Notes: generated from the sequence alone by a model not told the origin. Shown: positions 1 to 9,042, counted from the stretch's first letter. The stretch: 64,000 nucleotides of DNA from Collinsella bouchesdurhonensis (GCF_900155365.1 NZ_LT699743.1:312219-376218); one strand, 5' to 3'. Program-made: numbers and translations.

Positions 1-55
1 TAGCAACCGAGCGTTCTACCGAGCAGATCGTCCGCTCTTCACCTCGATCGACCGA

Positions 56-1858
56 TTATCCCTCGTATACGATACGGCCATCGGAGACAGTGAACAGAAC
101 CTTGGTATCGGAGATCTTCTTGGGATCGCAATGAAGGATGTCTTGGTCGAGCACCGTGAGGTCGGCGAGCTTGCCCACCTCGAGCGTACCGATTTTATCC
201 TCCATGTAGTTCTCGAAGGCAACGTTTTTGGTATATGCCTCAAGCGCCTGATATGCCGTGATGGCCTGCTCGGGCCAACGATACATATCGGTGTCCTCCT
301 CCTCGGGATACGGGCTGTTGCGTGTAACGGCCACCTCGATCTCCTCGAGCGGCGCATAGCCGGTGACCGGGCCATCGCTCGCACCGGAGATAAAGCAGCC
401 GGCCTCGAGCATGTTCTTGACGGGGTAGAACTTCATGGCGCGATCCTCGCCCACAAAGGCGATCTCGAGGTCGCACAAAGAATCGTGATACATCCACAGG
501 AACTGCAACGCGCACACGATGTCGAGATCGGCGACGCGCTGAATGTCCTCGTCGGTGATTGCGCACACATGCGTCATGGTGTTGCGGCGATCATCGCGCT
601 CACCGTTCTCCTTGACGCAGCGCTCGTAGGCATCGAGGGTGTTGTGAACGGCACCGTCGCCGATCGCGTGAACATGAATCTGAACACCCTCTTTGTCGAG
701 GGCGGCCACCATGTCGCTGAACTCCTGCTGGTCCCAGACGGACTCGCCGTACCAGTTATCGCCCTTACCGGCGGCGGAGGTATATGGCTCGAGCATCACG
801 GCGCTGCCGCCCTCGGTAACGCCATCGGAGTAGATCTTGACCGTACCGGTAGAGATCATGTTGCTATCGAACTTCTTAAGATCCTTCACGGTTTTAAGGG
901 CCTCTTTAGCCGTCATGCCGGGCCTAATGGTAGGAAGTACTCGCATGCGCAGGTTAAGCTTGCCATCTTTCTCAAGGTCAGTATAGAACTGGCAATCCTG
1001 TGCCGTAGACGTTCCCACGACGCTTATGTTGGTAATGCCGGTGATGCCGTATTTCGCAGCCGCCTGCTGGTACTTGTCGATAGCGTTCTCAAGCTCCTTG
1101 TCCGTATGCTCGACGGAGACGACCTCCCTCACCATAGTGGCAGCAGAATCGATCAAGTAGCCGGTCGCCTCGCCGTTTGCATCGCGGGTGATGATGCCGC
1201 CCGTGGGATTGGGGGTATCGTTATCGATGCCCGCAAGCTCGAGCGCACGGCTGTTGACCCACACCGAATGATAGGAAACATCACACAGCATGATGGGCTT
1301 ATCGGAGCAGATCTCATCGAGGATGGACTTATTGGGGCCGGGATTGGTGCCATCCTCTTGCTCGAAGGCGTTGATCATGAACGAGCCGCCAACGTAAGCC
1401 TTATCATCGGGGTGCTTGGCTATAAAGTCACTGATCGCCTTCTTATACTCATCGATCGTGGTGCCCTTGGTAAGATCGATCTCGTACAGCGCGGTCACCC
1501 AGTTGCCCGGAGCGTGGATATGGCCGTCCATAAAGCCGGGGGTCACCATACCGCCATCAAGATCGATGACGCGCGTGTTGTCATCGATGTACTCGTCAAC
1601 ACCGGAGTCTTCGCCTACATATATGATCTTGTTGCCCGAAACAGCCAGAGCGGCCGCGGTGTCGCCCTCTTTGACCATCGTCTGAATCGTGCCGTTACGA
1701 AAGACAATGGATGCCTTATCGGAAATCGCGCTGCCGGTGCTTCCGGCATTCAAAGAATTGTTGGCGCAACCGGCGACACCCACCGCAACAGCCGCGGCGC
1801 CCAACGTGCTCAGGCCAAGGAAGCTTCTGCGGGAGACGGGAGGGATAGAGGTCCTCAT
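56..1858 (-). CDS. Tat-exported lipoprotein amidohydrolase (YtcJ-like, amidohydrolase 3 family)
   Basis: About 600 aa. The N-terminus carries a twin-arginine motif (SRRSFLG) followed by an Ala/Gly-rich hydrophobic stretch ending in a lipobox-like VAGC, so the product is probably folded in the cytoplasm, exported by Tat and lipid-anchored. The body has the amidohydrolase layout: an N-terminal strand domain, the metal-binding GFMDGHIHAPG motif, a later HVHAIGD motif, and a C-terminal IGTLEVGKLADLTVLD segment typical of the YtcJ-like branch. The family hydrolyses amides or formamides with a metal centre; the substrate here is unknown. The ATG at 1858 is preferred because AAAGG lies 8 nt upstream; a GTG 7 nt earlier would overlap that site. 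It follows the LuxR gene at 1998 on the same strand, next to the agmatine pathway. Family confident, substrate not. Confidence 0.85.
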   Translation of the reverse strand: MRTSIPPVSRRSFLGLSTLGAAAVAVGVAGCANNSLNAGSTGSAISDKASIVFRNGTIQTMVKEGDTAAALAVSGNKIIYVGEDSGVDEYIDDNTRVIDLDGGMVTPGFMDGHIHAPGNWVTALYEIDLTKGTTIDEYKKAISDFIAKHPDDKAYVGGSFMINAFEQEDGTNPGPNKSILDEICSDKPIMLCDVSYHSVWVNSRALELAGIDNDTPNPTGGIITRDANGEATGYLIDSAATMVREVVSVEHTDKELENAIDKYQQAAAKYGITGITNISVVGTSTAQDCQFYTDLEKDGKLNLRMRVLPTIRPGMTAKEALKTVKDLKKFDSNMISTGTVKIYSDGVTEGGSAVMLEPYTSAAGKGDNWYGESVWDQQEFSDMVAALDKEGVQIHVHAIGDGAVHNTLDAYERCVKENGERDDRRNTMTHVCAITDEDIQRVADLDIVCALQFLWMYHDSLCDLEIAFVGEDRAMKFYPVKNMLEAGCFISGASDGPVTGYAPLEEIEVAVTRNSPYPEEEDTDMYRWPEQAITAYQALEAYTKNVAFENYMEDKIGTLEVGKLADLTVLDQDILHCDPKKISDTKVLFTVSDGRIVYEG

Positions 1859-1997
1859 ATGACCCACCTTTCTGTTGACATCGCCGCGCTTTCGCGACGC
1901 TTGCTATCCCTTTGAATAACGCCCCCGGGTATAAACTTGTCTGCACAAACAGGGTTATTGCCGTAAGCGGAGGCTTATATCCCCTATAACCCTGCCT

Positions 1998-2960
1998 TTA
2001 ACCTGCCCAAAAGCTCTGAAGAAGCTCGGACCGCGATGAGACACCGCATTTACGGAATATCGTGTGAACATGCGATTTGACCGTGCCGACAGAGATAAAT
2101 AAATCATTCGCTATAGCGCGGTTATCCTGGCCATCGAGCAGATGCTCGAGCACTTCGCGTTCACGCGCGGAGATATCGTGCTGGTCGCAGAATGCCGAGA
2201 AGCGAACCTCCGCAACCTGTTTAGCAGAGGCGGCAGACGTTGTGGGAGGAGCAGAAAAGCGCAACGACAAGATCTGCGACGCCCTACGAACGGTATATAT
2301 TGCGGCCACCACGCTCATAATGTTCTCTGGGATGTTTCTGCCATGAGCAAAATACAGGTAATCAATGGCTTCGATCCGCCCGATGCCCAGCCCAAGAACG
2401 CGCACATCCTCGATCAGAACAAACACGGTCAACACAGCCATCACAATAAGAAACCTGCCGTAGCGTGCGTAGAAACTCTTTCGCGCCAACGGCTTGCTTT
2501 TGCGGTAGCAGACGAAAATCATGCCAAACGCCACGAACATGAACAAGGAGCGCAACGCATAAAAGGCGAGCTGTTTGATTGAATCGGGCTGCAACACAAG
2601 CGACATGGCCTCGAAAGCAGAAAAGGCGATGCAGGGCACGAGCACGTGAAGCCGGCTCGTCTTGTTTACGATCGCCAATGCAAATGCCCACATGCTCGTC
2701 ATGATTCCAATCGATAGGACGAGTTTCACTATAGGGTGAGTCATGGGAAATTGGTCGCTGAGGATATCCGTCATCATCTTACGGCCCTGATACTCATCGA
2801 GAAATACGATGGCGCTTTCGAGCATGTCGAAGAAAAAGAAGGCCGAGACCGTCAAGTAGCTTGTTCGATGTGAGACGAGGTACGTGCACACCGATACGCA
2901 CACCGCCACCATGCAAACCAAGACGAACGTGATTCCATAGAAGAAGTAGAACGCGCTCAC
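1998..2960 (-). CDS. Membrane-anchored LuxR-type transcriptional regulator (copy 1)
   Basis: 320 aa. The first ~230 residues form several hydrophobic helices (a multi-pass membrane module). The last ~65 residues are a LuxR/GerE helix-turn-helix, seen as the SAREREVLEHLL and GTVKSHVHTIFRKCGV segments. It is a paralogue of the regulator at 10784: both begin with a Phe-rich helix and share an N-I-x-E-N-I segment before the last helix. Start is GTG at 2960 with AAAGG 7 nt upstream. It lies between carbamate kinase (separated by a terminator) and the exported amidohydrolase. Such one-component membrane LuxR proteins are abundant in Coriobacteriia and presumably sense a small molecule at the membrane. 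A role in agmatine or amidohydrolase control is inferred from position only. Confidence 0.85.
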   Translation of the reverse strand: MSAFYFFYGITFVLVCMVAVCVSVCTYLVSHRTSYLTVSAFFFFDMLESAIVFLDEYQGRKMMTDILSDQFPMTHPIVKLVLSIGIMTSMWAFALAIVNKTSRLHVLVPCIAFSAFEAMSLVLQPDSIKQLAFYALRSLFMFVAFGMIFVCYRKSKPLARKSFYARYGRFLIVMAVLTVFVLIEDVRVLGLGIGRIEAIDYLYFAHGRNIPENIMSVVAAIYTVRRASQILSLRFSAPPTTSAASAKQVAEVRFSAFCDQHDISAREREVLEHLLDGQDNRAIANDLFISVGTVKSHVHTIFRKCGVSSRSELLQSFWAG

Positions 2961-3049
2961 TACCGGACCTTTCGCTCATTGATATGTGTTGTGGATGACC
3001 TTTACGCCAAAGACATGCTGGTCGCTGTCTTCAGTGCAAAATACAGCCA

Positions 3050-3086
3050 AAGAAAAGAGGGGCGGGAGACGTATGTCCCCCACCCC
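3050..3086 (-). terminator. Rho-independent terminator after carbamate kinase
   Basis: On the minus strand a GC-rich hairpin (GGGGTGGG paired with CCCGCCCC, extended by GAC/GTC, loop ATAC) is followed by TCTTTTCTTT. It sits 16 nt past the carbamate kinase stop and separates the agmatine genes from the LuxR gene. Confidence 0.75.
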
Positions 3087-3101
3087 AGCGTATAGGCGAA
3101 A

Positions 3102-4064
3102 CTAGGCCGTGATGCGGGTGCCAGAAAGGCCGGCCATGGTCTCGGCGGCCTTGTCCAGGGCGCCGATGATGCAGGTGCGGCCCTTGCGGGAGCGGGCGAA
3201 CTTGATGGCCGCGCGGACCTTGGGCTCCATGGAGCCCTTGCCGAACTGGCCCTCGTCGGCCAGGCGCTCGGCCTCGTCGGCGGTGAGCTCCTCGAGCTCC
3301 TGCTGGTCGGGCTTGCCAAAGTTGATGGCCACGTGCTCGACGGCCGTGAGCAGGAACAGGACGTCGGCGGAGCAATCCTCGGCGAGCAGCTCTCCGCCCA
3401 GGTCCTTGTCGATGACGGCGGGCACGCCCTTGTAGCAGCCCTTGTTCTCGTAGTCGCGCACGACGGGGATTCCGCCGCCGCCGCAGGCGATGACGATAAA
3501 CTCGTTGTCGAGCAGGTTGAGGATGGAGTCGGCCTCGACGATCTTCTTGGGCTCGGGGGACGCCACGACGCGGCGCCATCCGCGGCCGGAGTCCTCGACG
3601 AAGATCATCTCGGGATCCTCGGCCATGATCTGCTTGGCCTGCTCCTCGGTGTAGAACGGGCCGATGGGCTTGGTGGGGTTCTTGAACGCGGGGTCGTCGG
3701 GGTCGCACTCGATCTGGGTAACGACGGTGGCGGCGTGCCAGCGCTTGTAGCGGCGGTGCATCTCGCGGCCGATGCCCTGCTGCAGATGGTAGCCGATGTA
3801 GCCCTGAGACATGGCGCCGCACTCGGGCAGGTCCATGGAGGGGGTGCCGATGGCGTCGTGGGCGGCGGCGAAGGCGTTCTGGATCATGCCGACCTGCGGG
3901 CCGTTGCCGTGGGTGATGATGATCTCGTTGCCCTGCTCGATGAGGCCGAGGAGCGCGTGGGCGGTGTTGTCCACGGCCTCGATCTGCTCGGCCGGGGTGT
4001 TGCCGAGGGCGTTGCCGCCGAGGGCGACGACGATGCGGTCGGGCTTGCCGAGAGGCTTAGACAT
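3102..4064 (-). CDS. arcC: Carbamate kinase
   Basis: 320 aa, the usual size. It transfers the phosphate of carbamoyl phosphate to ADP, giving ATP, CO2 and ammonia, the energy-yielding last step of agmatine (or arginine) fermentation in the cytoplasm. Visible family motifs include the N-terminal VVALGGNALG, THGNGPQVG, the CGGGGIPVV segment and the FGKGSMEPKV segment near the C-terminus. Start is ATG 4064 with GAAAGGA 8 nt upstream; a TTG 21 nt earlier is in frame but lies before the ribosome site. It follows agmatine deiminase after 133 bp containing a hairpin terminator, so its transcription may be partly uncoupled. No arginine deiminase or ornithine carbamoyltransferase is nearby, so the carbamoyl phosphate most likely comes from ptcA. 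Confidence 0.95.
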   Translation of the reverse strand: MSKPLGKPDRIVVALGGNALGNTPAEQIEAVDNTAHALLGLIEQGNEIIITHGNGPQVGMIQNAFAAAHDAIGTPSMDLPECGAMSQGYIGYHLQQGIGREMHRRYKRWHAATVVTQIECDPDDPAFKNPTKPIGPFYTEEQAKQIMAEDPEMIFVEDSGRGWRRVVASPEPKKIVEADSILNLLDNEFIVIACGGGGIPVVRDYENKGCYKGVPAVIDKDLGGELLAEDCSADVLFLLTAVEHVAINFGKPDQQELEELTADEAERLADEGQFGKGSMEPKVRAAIKFARSRKGRTCIIGALDKAAETMAGLSGTRITA

Positions 4065-4093
4065 AGCTCGTTCCTTTCGATTCAAAGAAGGGT

Positions 4094-4137
4094 GAAAAAC
4101 AGACGGGCGCCCCGGCGCAGAGTCGAAGGGGCGCCCG
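4094..4137 (-). terminator. Terminator or attenuator between aguA and arcC
   Basis: A perfect 10-bp stem (CGGGCGCCCC at 4104-4113 with GGGGCGCCCG at 4128-4137) is followed on the minus strand by GTCTGTTTTTC. It lies inside the presumed operon, downstream of aguA and 30 nt before the arcC start. It may lower arcC expression or mark the end of an aguA transcript. Confidence 0.75.
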
Positions 4138-4197
4138 AATAAGGCGTTTTATTACGCGGCTAAATATGACAAATCAAGTCTGAGGACTTTTGTCACA

Positions 4198-5403
4198 TTA
4201 AGCGGAAGGCTCCTGCTGCGTGATGCAGTGGATGTTGCCGCCGCCGAAGACGACCTGCTCGGACTGGACGCCCACGCACTTGTAGACGCCCTCGCCCCAG
4301 ACCTCGTCATAGATCTTCTGGAGGGTATCGACGGCCAGCTGGTCGTTCTCGTCGCCATACTGCGGAACGATAACGCCGTGGTTGGTCACGAGGTAGTTCA
4401 TGTAGGAGGCGATCAGCGGCTCGTCGGGGACGCGGGGCTCAGCGTTCTCGTCGGCGTCGATGGTGTCGCAGGAAGCCTGGTCCATGAACAGCGGGTTCAC
4501 GGGCATGCAGAGCTTGTAGACCTTCATCTTGCGGCCCTTAGCGTCAACCGCGTTGGAGAGGGTCTCGTAAGCAGCGTGGCACTGATCATAGAACGGGTAC
4601 TCGGGATCGTCGGTCCAGATGCAGGCCATGACACCCGGGGCGATGAAGGTGGCGACGTCGTCGATGTGACCGTTGGTCTCCTCGGGATCGATGCCCTCCT
4701 TGACCCAGATGACCTTCTCGACACCGAGGTAATCCTTGAGGTGCTCGTTCATGTACTCGCGAAGCTCCTCGCTCCAGGGCTCGAACCTCTTCTTGAACTT
4801 GGGCCAGATGGACTCGGGATCCTCTTCCTCCTCGAGCACCGCGGAGCAGGTGCGGCCGGGGGACAGCAGGCACTGATCGGTGACGACGAGGGTGCCCTCG
4901 CCGTCGACGGTGATGGAGCCGCCCTCGAGGATCATGTCGTCGGGACGGTAGCGGCGGCAGCCGGAGAGCTCGGCCATCTTGAGGGCGATCTGCTCGTCCT
5001 TGTCCCACGGGAAGTACAGGCCGTCGACGAGGCCGCCGTAAGCGTTGAAGTGCCAGTGGTTGGCGCGCTTCTCGCCCTTTCCGTTGATGACGTAGGTGGC
5101 GCCGGTGTCGCGGAACCAGGCGTCGTCGGTGGTCATCTCGACGACGGTGACGTTCTCGTCGTTCTCGAAGACGGCCTTGCAGTTGGCGTAGTCGGCCTGG
5201 TTGGCGCACATATAGACCGGGGTGAACTCGGCGATGGCGCGGGCGATGGCGGCGTACTGCCTCTGGGCGGGCTTGGCGCCATGGGCCCAGGTGTCGGTGC
5301 GGTGGGGCCAGCCCATCCACACGCGATCCTGCGGAGCAAACTCCGCGGGCATGAAGAAGCCGTCGGCCTTGGGGGTGGATTCGGATTCAGTGATCGTACG
5401 CAT
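4198..5403 (-). CDS. aguA: Agmatine deiminase
   Basis: 401 aa. It hydrolyses agmatine to N-carbamoylputrescine and ammonia through a guanidine-modifying (pentein) fold. Family signatures are visible: WFRDTGATYV, LEGGSITVDGEGT, GHIDDVATF and the C-terminal GGGNIHCITQQEP, whose Cys (about residue 393) is the expected catalytic nucleophile. Start is ATG 5403 with GGAGG 8 nt upstream; the reading frame is open for 30 codons further but has no better site. It lies between the antiporter (297 bp upstream) and carbamate kinase. A partial copy (GTTAGTTT, 5508-5515) of the element found upstream of ptcA and the second antiporter lies about 108 bp before the start, so it may have its own regulated promoter. 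Confidence 0.96.
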   Translation of the reverse strand: MRTITESESTPKADGFFMPAEFAPQDRVWMGWPHRTDTWAHGAKPAQRQYAAIARAIAEFTPVYMCANQADYANCKAVFENDENVTVVEMTTDDAWFRDTGATYVINGKGEKRANHWHFNAYGGLVDGLYFPWDKDEQIALKMAELSGCRRYRPDDMILEGGSITVDGEGTLVVTDQCLLSPGRTCSAVLEEEEDPESIWPKFKKRFEPWSEELREYMNEHLKDYLGVEKVIWVKEGIDPEETNGHIDDVATFIAPGVMACIWTDDPEYPFYDQCHAAYETLSNAVDAKGRKMKVYKLCMPVNPLFMDQASCDTIDADENAEPRVPDEPLIASYMNYLVTNHGVIVPQYGDENDQLAVDTLQKIYDEVWGEGVYKCVGVQSEQVVFGGGNIHCITQQEPSA

Positions 5404-5700
5404 GTGATTTCCTCCAAACCGTAGCGATCGCACCGCAGGCGCGAGTGCCCGCGGCAAAACACCAAAGTGCGGCGGGTCTGTTTTCGGTCGCACCCGCCGG
5501 ACGACCGGTTAGTTTGAGGACCCGATGACGCCGAGAGAGGAGATGAGCACAGGGAGGGCCCAAGAGCAACGTCACTTGATTACCTCAGCGAGTCGATATC
5601 CGCACTCGCGGGCGGTGGGTCCGGGCTGCGCAAGGAGACAGGGGTGCGCGGCCCATCTCATCGAAAATAAGGCGGCAGGCACCGAGAAGGGGCAGATGCC

Positions 5701-7140
5701 TTACTCCTCGTCGCCAGCCTCGGCTTCCTCGGCCAGGCGCTGGGCTGCGAGCTCAGGGGTCAGGCCCTTGTACTCTTCCTTGCGGCCCTTAGCGGAGACG
5801 ACGCGGACGACCTCGCCGATGAGCACGAGCACGATGAAGATGACGATCATCGGGACCTTGTCGGCAATCTCGTCGGCAGAAAGCGGAACGATGGTCGCGA
5901 CGATGGCCAGGATGAGCTCGATGCAGGGGATGGCGAGCATGGCCTTCATCATCGCGCCCTTGAACGGGAACTTGAAGATGCGCTCGCGGTCGGGGTCGTT
6001 CTTGCGAAGGTTGAGGAACGCCGGGAACATCGGGATGTAGGTGAGCAGCAGGAAGACGACGGAGGTACCGAAGAGCATCCAGAAGACGCCGTTGGAAATG
6101 GCGTCGATGGGCACCAGCTGCAGGCAGAGGACCAGGGAGGCGACGACGGCGTTGACCAGGTTGGCGCCGTTGGGCATGTCGTCCTCGGAGATCATGGAAG
6201 CGAAGACCTTGGGCATGTTGCCGTGCTCAGCAGCATAGCGGGCGACGGAGTTGACGCCGAAGGACCAGGCGGCCATGTTGGCGAACAGGGTGATCAGGAA
6301 GGCGATGCAGATGACCTTGAAGAGCATGGAGTTGCCCACCATAGTCTGGACCGCGACGATCATGCCGTAGTCGGGGTCGATGGAATCGGCGGGCACAGCT
6401 GCGCCGATGCCAAAGCCGGCGAACAGGTAGATAACAGCGATGGACACGCCACCGACGATGATTGCCTTGGGGATGTCCTTGGAAGGATCGGCCATATCAT
6501 CGGTCATGGTGCAGATAACCTCAAAGCCCATGAAGTTGAAGATGATGATGGACAGGTAGCCCAAAGCGTTGGTGTTGGTGAGCTCGGGGAGGAAGGTGGC
6601 AGCGGACATATCGTTCGCGAAACCGTTCTCCATGGCGAACCAGATGCCCAGGGCGCCGACGATAACTGCCACGGCGACCTTGATCAGGGCGCCGCCGTTG
6701 AGGACCCACTCGGAGTCGGCGGCCTTGGAGCGGCCCATGAGGTAGACGATCCACACGAAGGCGAGCTCGATGCCCATCTTGGCGACGATGTTGAACTCGA
6801 CGCCGAAGACCATGCCCAGGATGTCGGGGAACATGGTCGCCAGGGAGGCGATCCACAGGGGGTAGTTGACCCAGTAGTAGTAGGAGATGCGGGCGCCCCA
6901 TTTGTCGCCCAGGCCATCGCGGACCCAGTCGTAGATGCCGCCGTCGCCGTCATAGGTGGTCCCCAGCTCGGCGACGACCATGCCGTAGGGGAGCAGGAAC
7001 GTGAGGATCAGGAAGATCCACCAGAAGAACTGCTGGTTGCCGATGGCGGCGGCGGGAGCGGCGGCCTCGCACACGAAGACGACGCAGATGATGGTCGAGA
7101 TGACCGTCAGGAAGGAAAGCTTTTTCTTTCCGTCACTCAT
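5701..7140 (-). CDS. aguD: APC-superfamily antiporter, probable agmatine/putrescine exchanger
   Basis: 479 aa with about 12 hydrophobic helices, the usual build of amino acid-polyamine-organocation antiporters. The N-terminal region has the conserved EAAAPAAAIG segment and a GGIYDWVRDGLGDKWGAR loop. The acidic tail (last ~25 residues) is cytosolic. Start is ATG 7140 with AAAGGA nearby. It sits between ptcA (116 bp upstream) and aguA. That order matches agmatine deiminase operons, in which this protein imports agmatine and exports putrescine without energy cost. It is a close paralogue of the protein at 9101-10486. Exchange specificity is inferred from context and family, not visible in the sequence. 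Confidence 0.88.
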   Translation of the reverse strand: MSDGKKKLSFLTVISTIICVVFVCEAAAPAAAIGNQQFFWWIFLILTFLLPYGMVVAELGTTYDGDGGIYDWVRDGLGDKWGARISYYYWVNYPLWIASLATMFPDILGMVFGVEFNIVAKMGIELAFVWIVYLMGRSKAADSEWVLNGGALIKVAVAVIVGALGIWFAMENGFANDMSAATFLPELTNTNALGYLSIIIFNFMGFEVICTMTDDMADPSKDIPKAIIVGGVSIAVIYLFAGFGIGAAVPADSIDPDYGMIVAVQTMVGNSMLFKVICIAFLITLFANMAAWSFGVNSVARYAAEHGNMPKVFASMISEDDMPNGANLVNAVVASLVLCLQLVPIDAISNGVFWMLFGTSVVFLLLTYIPMFPAFLNLRKNDPDRERIFKFPFKGAMMKAMLAIPCIELILAIVATIVPLSADEIADKVPMIVIFIVLVLIGEVVRVVSAKGRKEEYKGLTPELAAQRLAEEAEAGDEE

Positions 7141-7203
7141 AATTAGTCCTTTGCTCGGTCGTTTTCAGACAGGGCGCCAGCGCGCATGCGCAGCGGCGCG
7201 GAC

Positions 7204-7238
7204 GATGGGCGGCAGGAGACGGGCATCTGCCGCCCATC
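7204..7238 (-). other. Perfect 12-bp stem-loop between ptcA and aguD
   Basis: GATGGGCGGCAG (7204-7215) pairs perfectly with CTGCCGCCCATC (7227-7238) around an 11-nt loop. No T-run follows on the minus strand, so it looks like an mRNA-stabilising or processing hairpin in the operon rather than a terminator. Confidence 0.6.
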
Positions 7239-7256
7239 AGGAAGAAAGGCGATGGC

Positions 7257-8330
7257 TTAGAGCTGCTCGAGAGCGTCGAGAGCGGCATGGAGCTCGGCCT
7301 TGGCGGAGTACTCGACGTTCTCGTCGTTGAGCGGGGTGCGATTGCCGAGGGCAGCCAGGATGGCGCGGATGGAGTGCTTGCGGTTCTCGGCCTCGACCCA
7401 GCACAGGGAGCGCTCGGGATCGTCCATGACCTCGTCGACAACTTCCTCGTTGCGGGTAGCGGGCAGGCAGTGCATGAACTTGGAGTTCGGGCCGGCGAAG
7501 TTCATCATGTCCATGGTGACCTGATATTTGGGATAGAAGACGTCCATGTAGTTCTCGCCCTCGACCTCCTCGTCGTACAGGCCATACCACACGTCGGTGT
7601 AGACGAAGTCAGCACCCTTGATGCAGTCGATCTCGTCAGAGATGACGATGGAGCCGCCGGAGACCTTGCAGTTCTCCTCGCCGATAGCCATGAGCTTCTT
7701 GCCAAACTCAGCACGCTCCTCGGGGGTACCAACATGCAGGGCGCCGTCGCAGATCTGGTGACCCTTGGGGCCAAACTGCACGAAGTTCATGCCGATCTTG
7801 GAGCAGATGAACATGAGGGAGAGGCAAACCTGGGTAGCGTCGCCGATGAAGGCGAGGGTGCAGTCCTCGATCTTCTTGCCCTCGGGGAGGTTCTCAAGCA
7901 TGGTCATGAGGTCGCCCATCTCCTGAGTGGGGTGGTTGAACTCAGACATGCCGTTGATGACGGGCACAGCGGAGCCAGCGGCGAGGCCGACGACGTCCTT
8001 GTGACGGTCAACGCGAGCCATCATGATGTCGAGGAGGTCGCCCATGACGCGAGCAGTATCGCCCAGGGACTCGTGGCCACCGAGCTGGATGGTGCCAGGA
8101 CCATAGAACTGAGCGTGGCCACCGAGGTCGCACATGGCGGTCTCGAAGGAAAGACGGGTACGAGTGGAGACCTGCTGGAAGATCATGCCAAGGCTCTTGT
8201 TACGGAGCAGGTGAGGATAGAAACCGTCAACCTTGATGGCCTTCTTCATTGCCAGGCCAAGATCCTCGATAGCGAGAATCTGCTCTTTGGTGAAGTCATT
8301 AGTGTCGAGAAAATCCTTGGGCAGCGCCAT
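7257..8330 (-). CDS. ptcA: Putrescine carbamoyltransferase
   Basis: 357 aa. It phosphorolyses N-carbamoylputrescine to putrescine and carbamoyl phosphate. Carbamoyltransferase motifs are intact: STRTR (residues 55-59, carbamoyl phosphate), HPTQE and HCLPATR. Several segments fit the putrescine-specific enzyme rather than ornithine transcarbamylase: SLGMIFQQ before STRTR, PVINGMS before [17 protein letters not shown], and the extra C-terminal helix region. Start is ATG 8330 with GAAAGGA 6-7 nt upstream. It is the first gene of the minus-strand agmatine group. The 770 bp upstream carries the regulatory element at 8431-8485. Confidence 0.95.
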   Translation of the reverse strand: MALPKDFLDTNDFTKEQILAIEDLGLAMKKAIKVDGFYPHLLRNKSLGMIFQQVSTRTRLSFETAMCDLGGHAQFYGPGTIQLGGHESLGDTARVMGDLLDIMMARVDRHKDVVGLAAGSAVPVINGMSEFNHPTQEMGDLMTMLENLPEGKKIEDCTLAFIGDATQVCLSLMFICSKIGMNFVQFGPKGHQICDGALHVGTPEERAEFGKKLMAIGEENCKVSGGSIVISDEIDCIKGADFVYTDVWYGLYDEEVEGENYMDVFYPKYQVTMDMMNFAGPNSKFMHCLPATRNEEVVDEVMDDPERSLCWVEAENRKHSIRAILAALGNRTPLNDENVEYSAKAELHAALDALEQL

Positions 8331-8430
8331 TGCGATTCCTTTCCGTCGGCAGCACCGACTTTCCTTGTGGACACGATCTATTTCGCATCCGCTTTGTCAC
8401 TAATTCCATGATTCCCACATTGGCGGAAAA

Positions 8431-8485
8431 GCGTTAGTTTATTCGAGATTAAAGGCCGCCTAAAGAAATAGACCTTCCCTAAACC
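8431..8485 (-). promoter_or_regulatory. Putative agmatine-regulon operator upstream of ptcA
   Basis: GCGTTAGTTTATTC is identical over 14 bp to a site upstream of the second antiporter. Both copies are followed by GATTAAAG and CCG at the same spacing. At the same 41-bp offset where the other copy has GAATAAACT, this one keeps a decayed half-site (CCCTAAACC, 8477-8485). The AGTTTATTC half-site lies 106 bp before the ptcA start. A bound LuxR-type regulator is an inference. Confidence 0.6.
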
Positions 8486-8815
8486 CGCACAAACCCGCAG
8501 GTAGATGCAGTATACCTATTTTTCATTACATCTTGAACGACCGTTCACCGTCCGCAGGCGTTTTATCTCAAATTCGCTTACTTTACCCGGTTAAAGCATT
8601 TTTTCAAACCCCTTTTTCTGTCTCCAGGCCGTCTGCTTCCGGACTAAACCTTTCTCATCCCTGCCGTTCAAATTGTTTAAATTTTGTGTTCTCGAGTTGC
8701 ATTTATTGTGCGCATCGCGACTCTCCTTTAACGGGAACAAGCGCCCCCGGTACACTCCTGTTTGGTAGATTTGACAACATGCCCAGGTACATGGGCTATA
8801 GACGAATGACTTGGA

Positions 8816-8965
8816 GTGGCAGTGGCAGCGATCAGTTCCTTTGTTCTTGCGATTCAGACCTATTTTGCGGATCTTTGCTCCGCATGCGCTTTTGATAGCA
8901 CGGCTCCTCGCAGGCATCTGGCAGATCGTACCTACCTTGGTCACATCGCCTCTGCATCGCTGTAA
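8816..8965 (+). CDS. Possible small protein in the ptcA upstream region (49 aa)
   Basis: A GTG-initiated frame encodes a 49-aa peptide starting with a hydrophobic stretch (VAVAAISSFVLAIQ) and ending at TAA 8963-8965. A TTGACA hexamer lies at 8771-8776 and a good terminator at 9008-9042 on the same strand, so something is probably transcribed here. There is no convincing ribosome binding site. The transcript could equally be a small RNA. The rest of 8331-9100 shows only the regulatory element near ptcA and no other gene. Confidence 0.25.
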   Translation: MAVAAISSFVLAIQTYFADLCSACAFDSTAPRRHLADRTYLGHIASASL

Positions 8966-9007
8966 TTATCTTCTGATACGTCGAGATACACCCTTGTAGA
9001 CAAACGC

Positions 9008-9042
9008 AAGCGCGACCCGAAAGCCTTCGGACCGCGCTTTTT
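9008..9042 (+). terminator. Orphan plus-strand terminator
   Basis: AAGCGCG (9008-9014) pairs with CGCGCTT (9033-9039) and CCGAA with TTCGG inside, followed by TTTTT. No annotated plus-strand gene precedes it, which suggests a short or non-coding transcript from the 8.8-9.0 kb region. Confidence 0.75.

Noticed and set aside
131-1915. Long plus-strand frame opposite the exported amidohydrolase
   Set aside because: It mirrors the minus-strand gene in a GC-rich region, has no family resemblance and no ribosome site; the opposite strand has Tat, lipobox and metal motifs.
7257-8330. Ornithine carbamoyltransferase (arginine deiminase pathway)
   Set aside because: Sequence around the substrate loop and the neighbouring agmatine deiminase fit putrescine carbamoyltransferase, and no arginine deiminase gene is present.
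8533-8895. 120-codon plus-strand frame upstream of ptcA
   Set aside because: Cys/Ser/Arg-rich random composition, no ribosome site, and it conflicts with the better-placed short frame and terminator near 8.8-9.04 kb.
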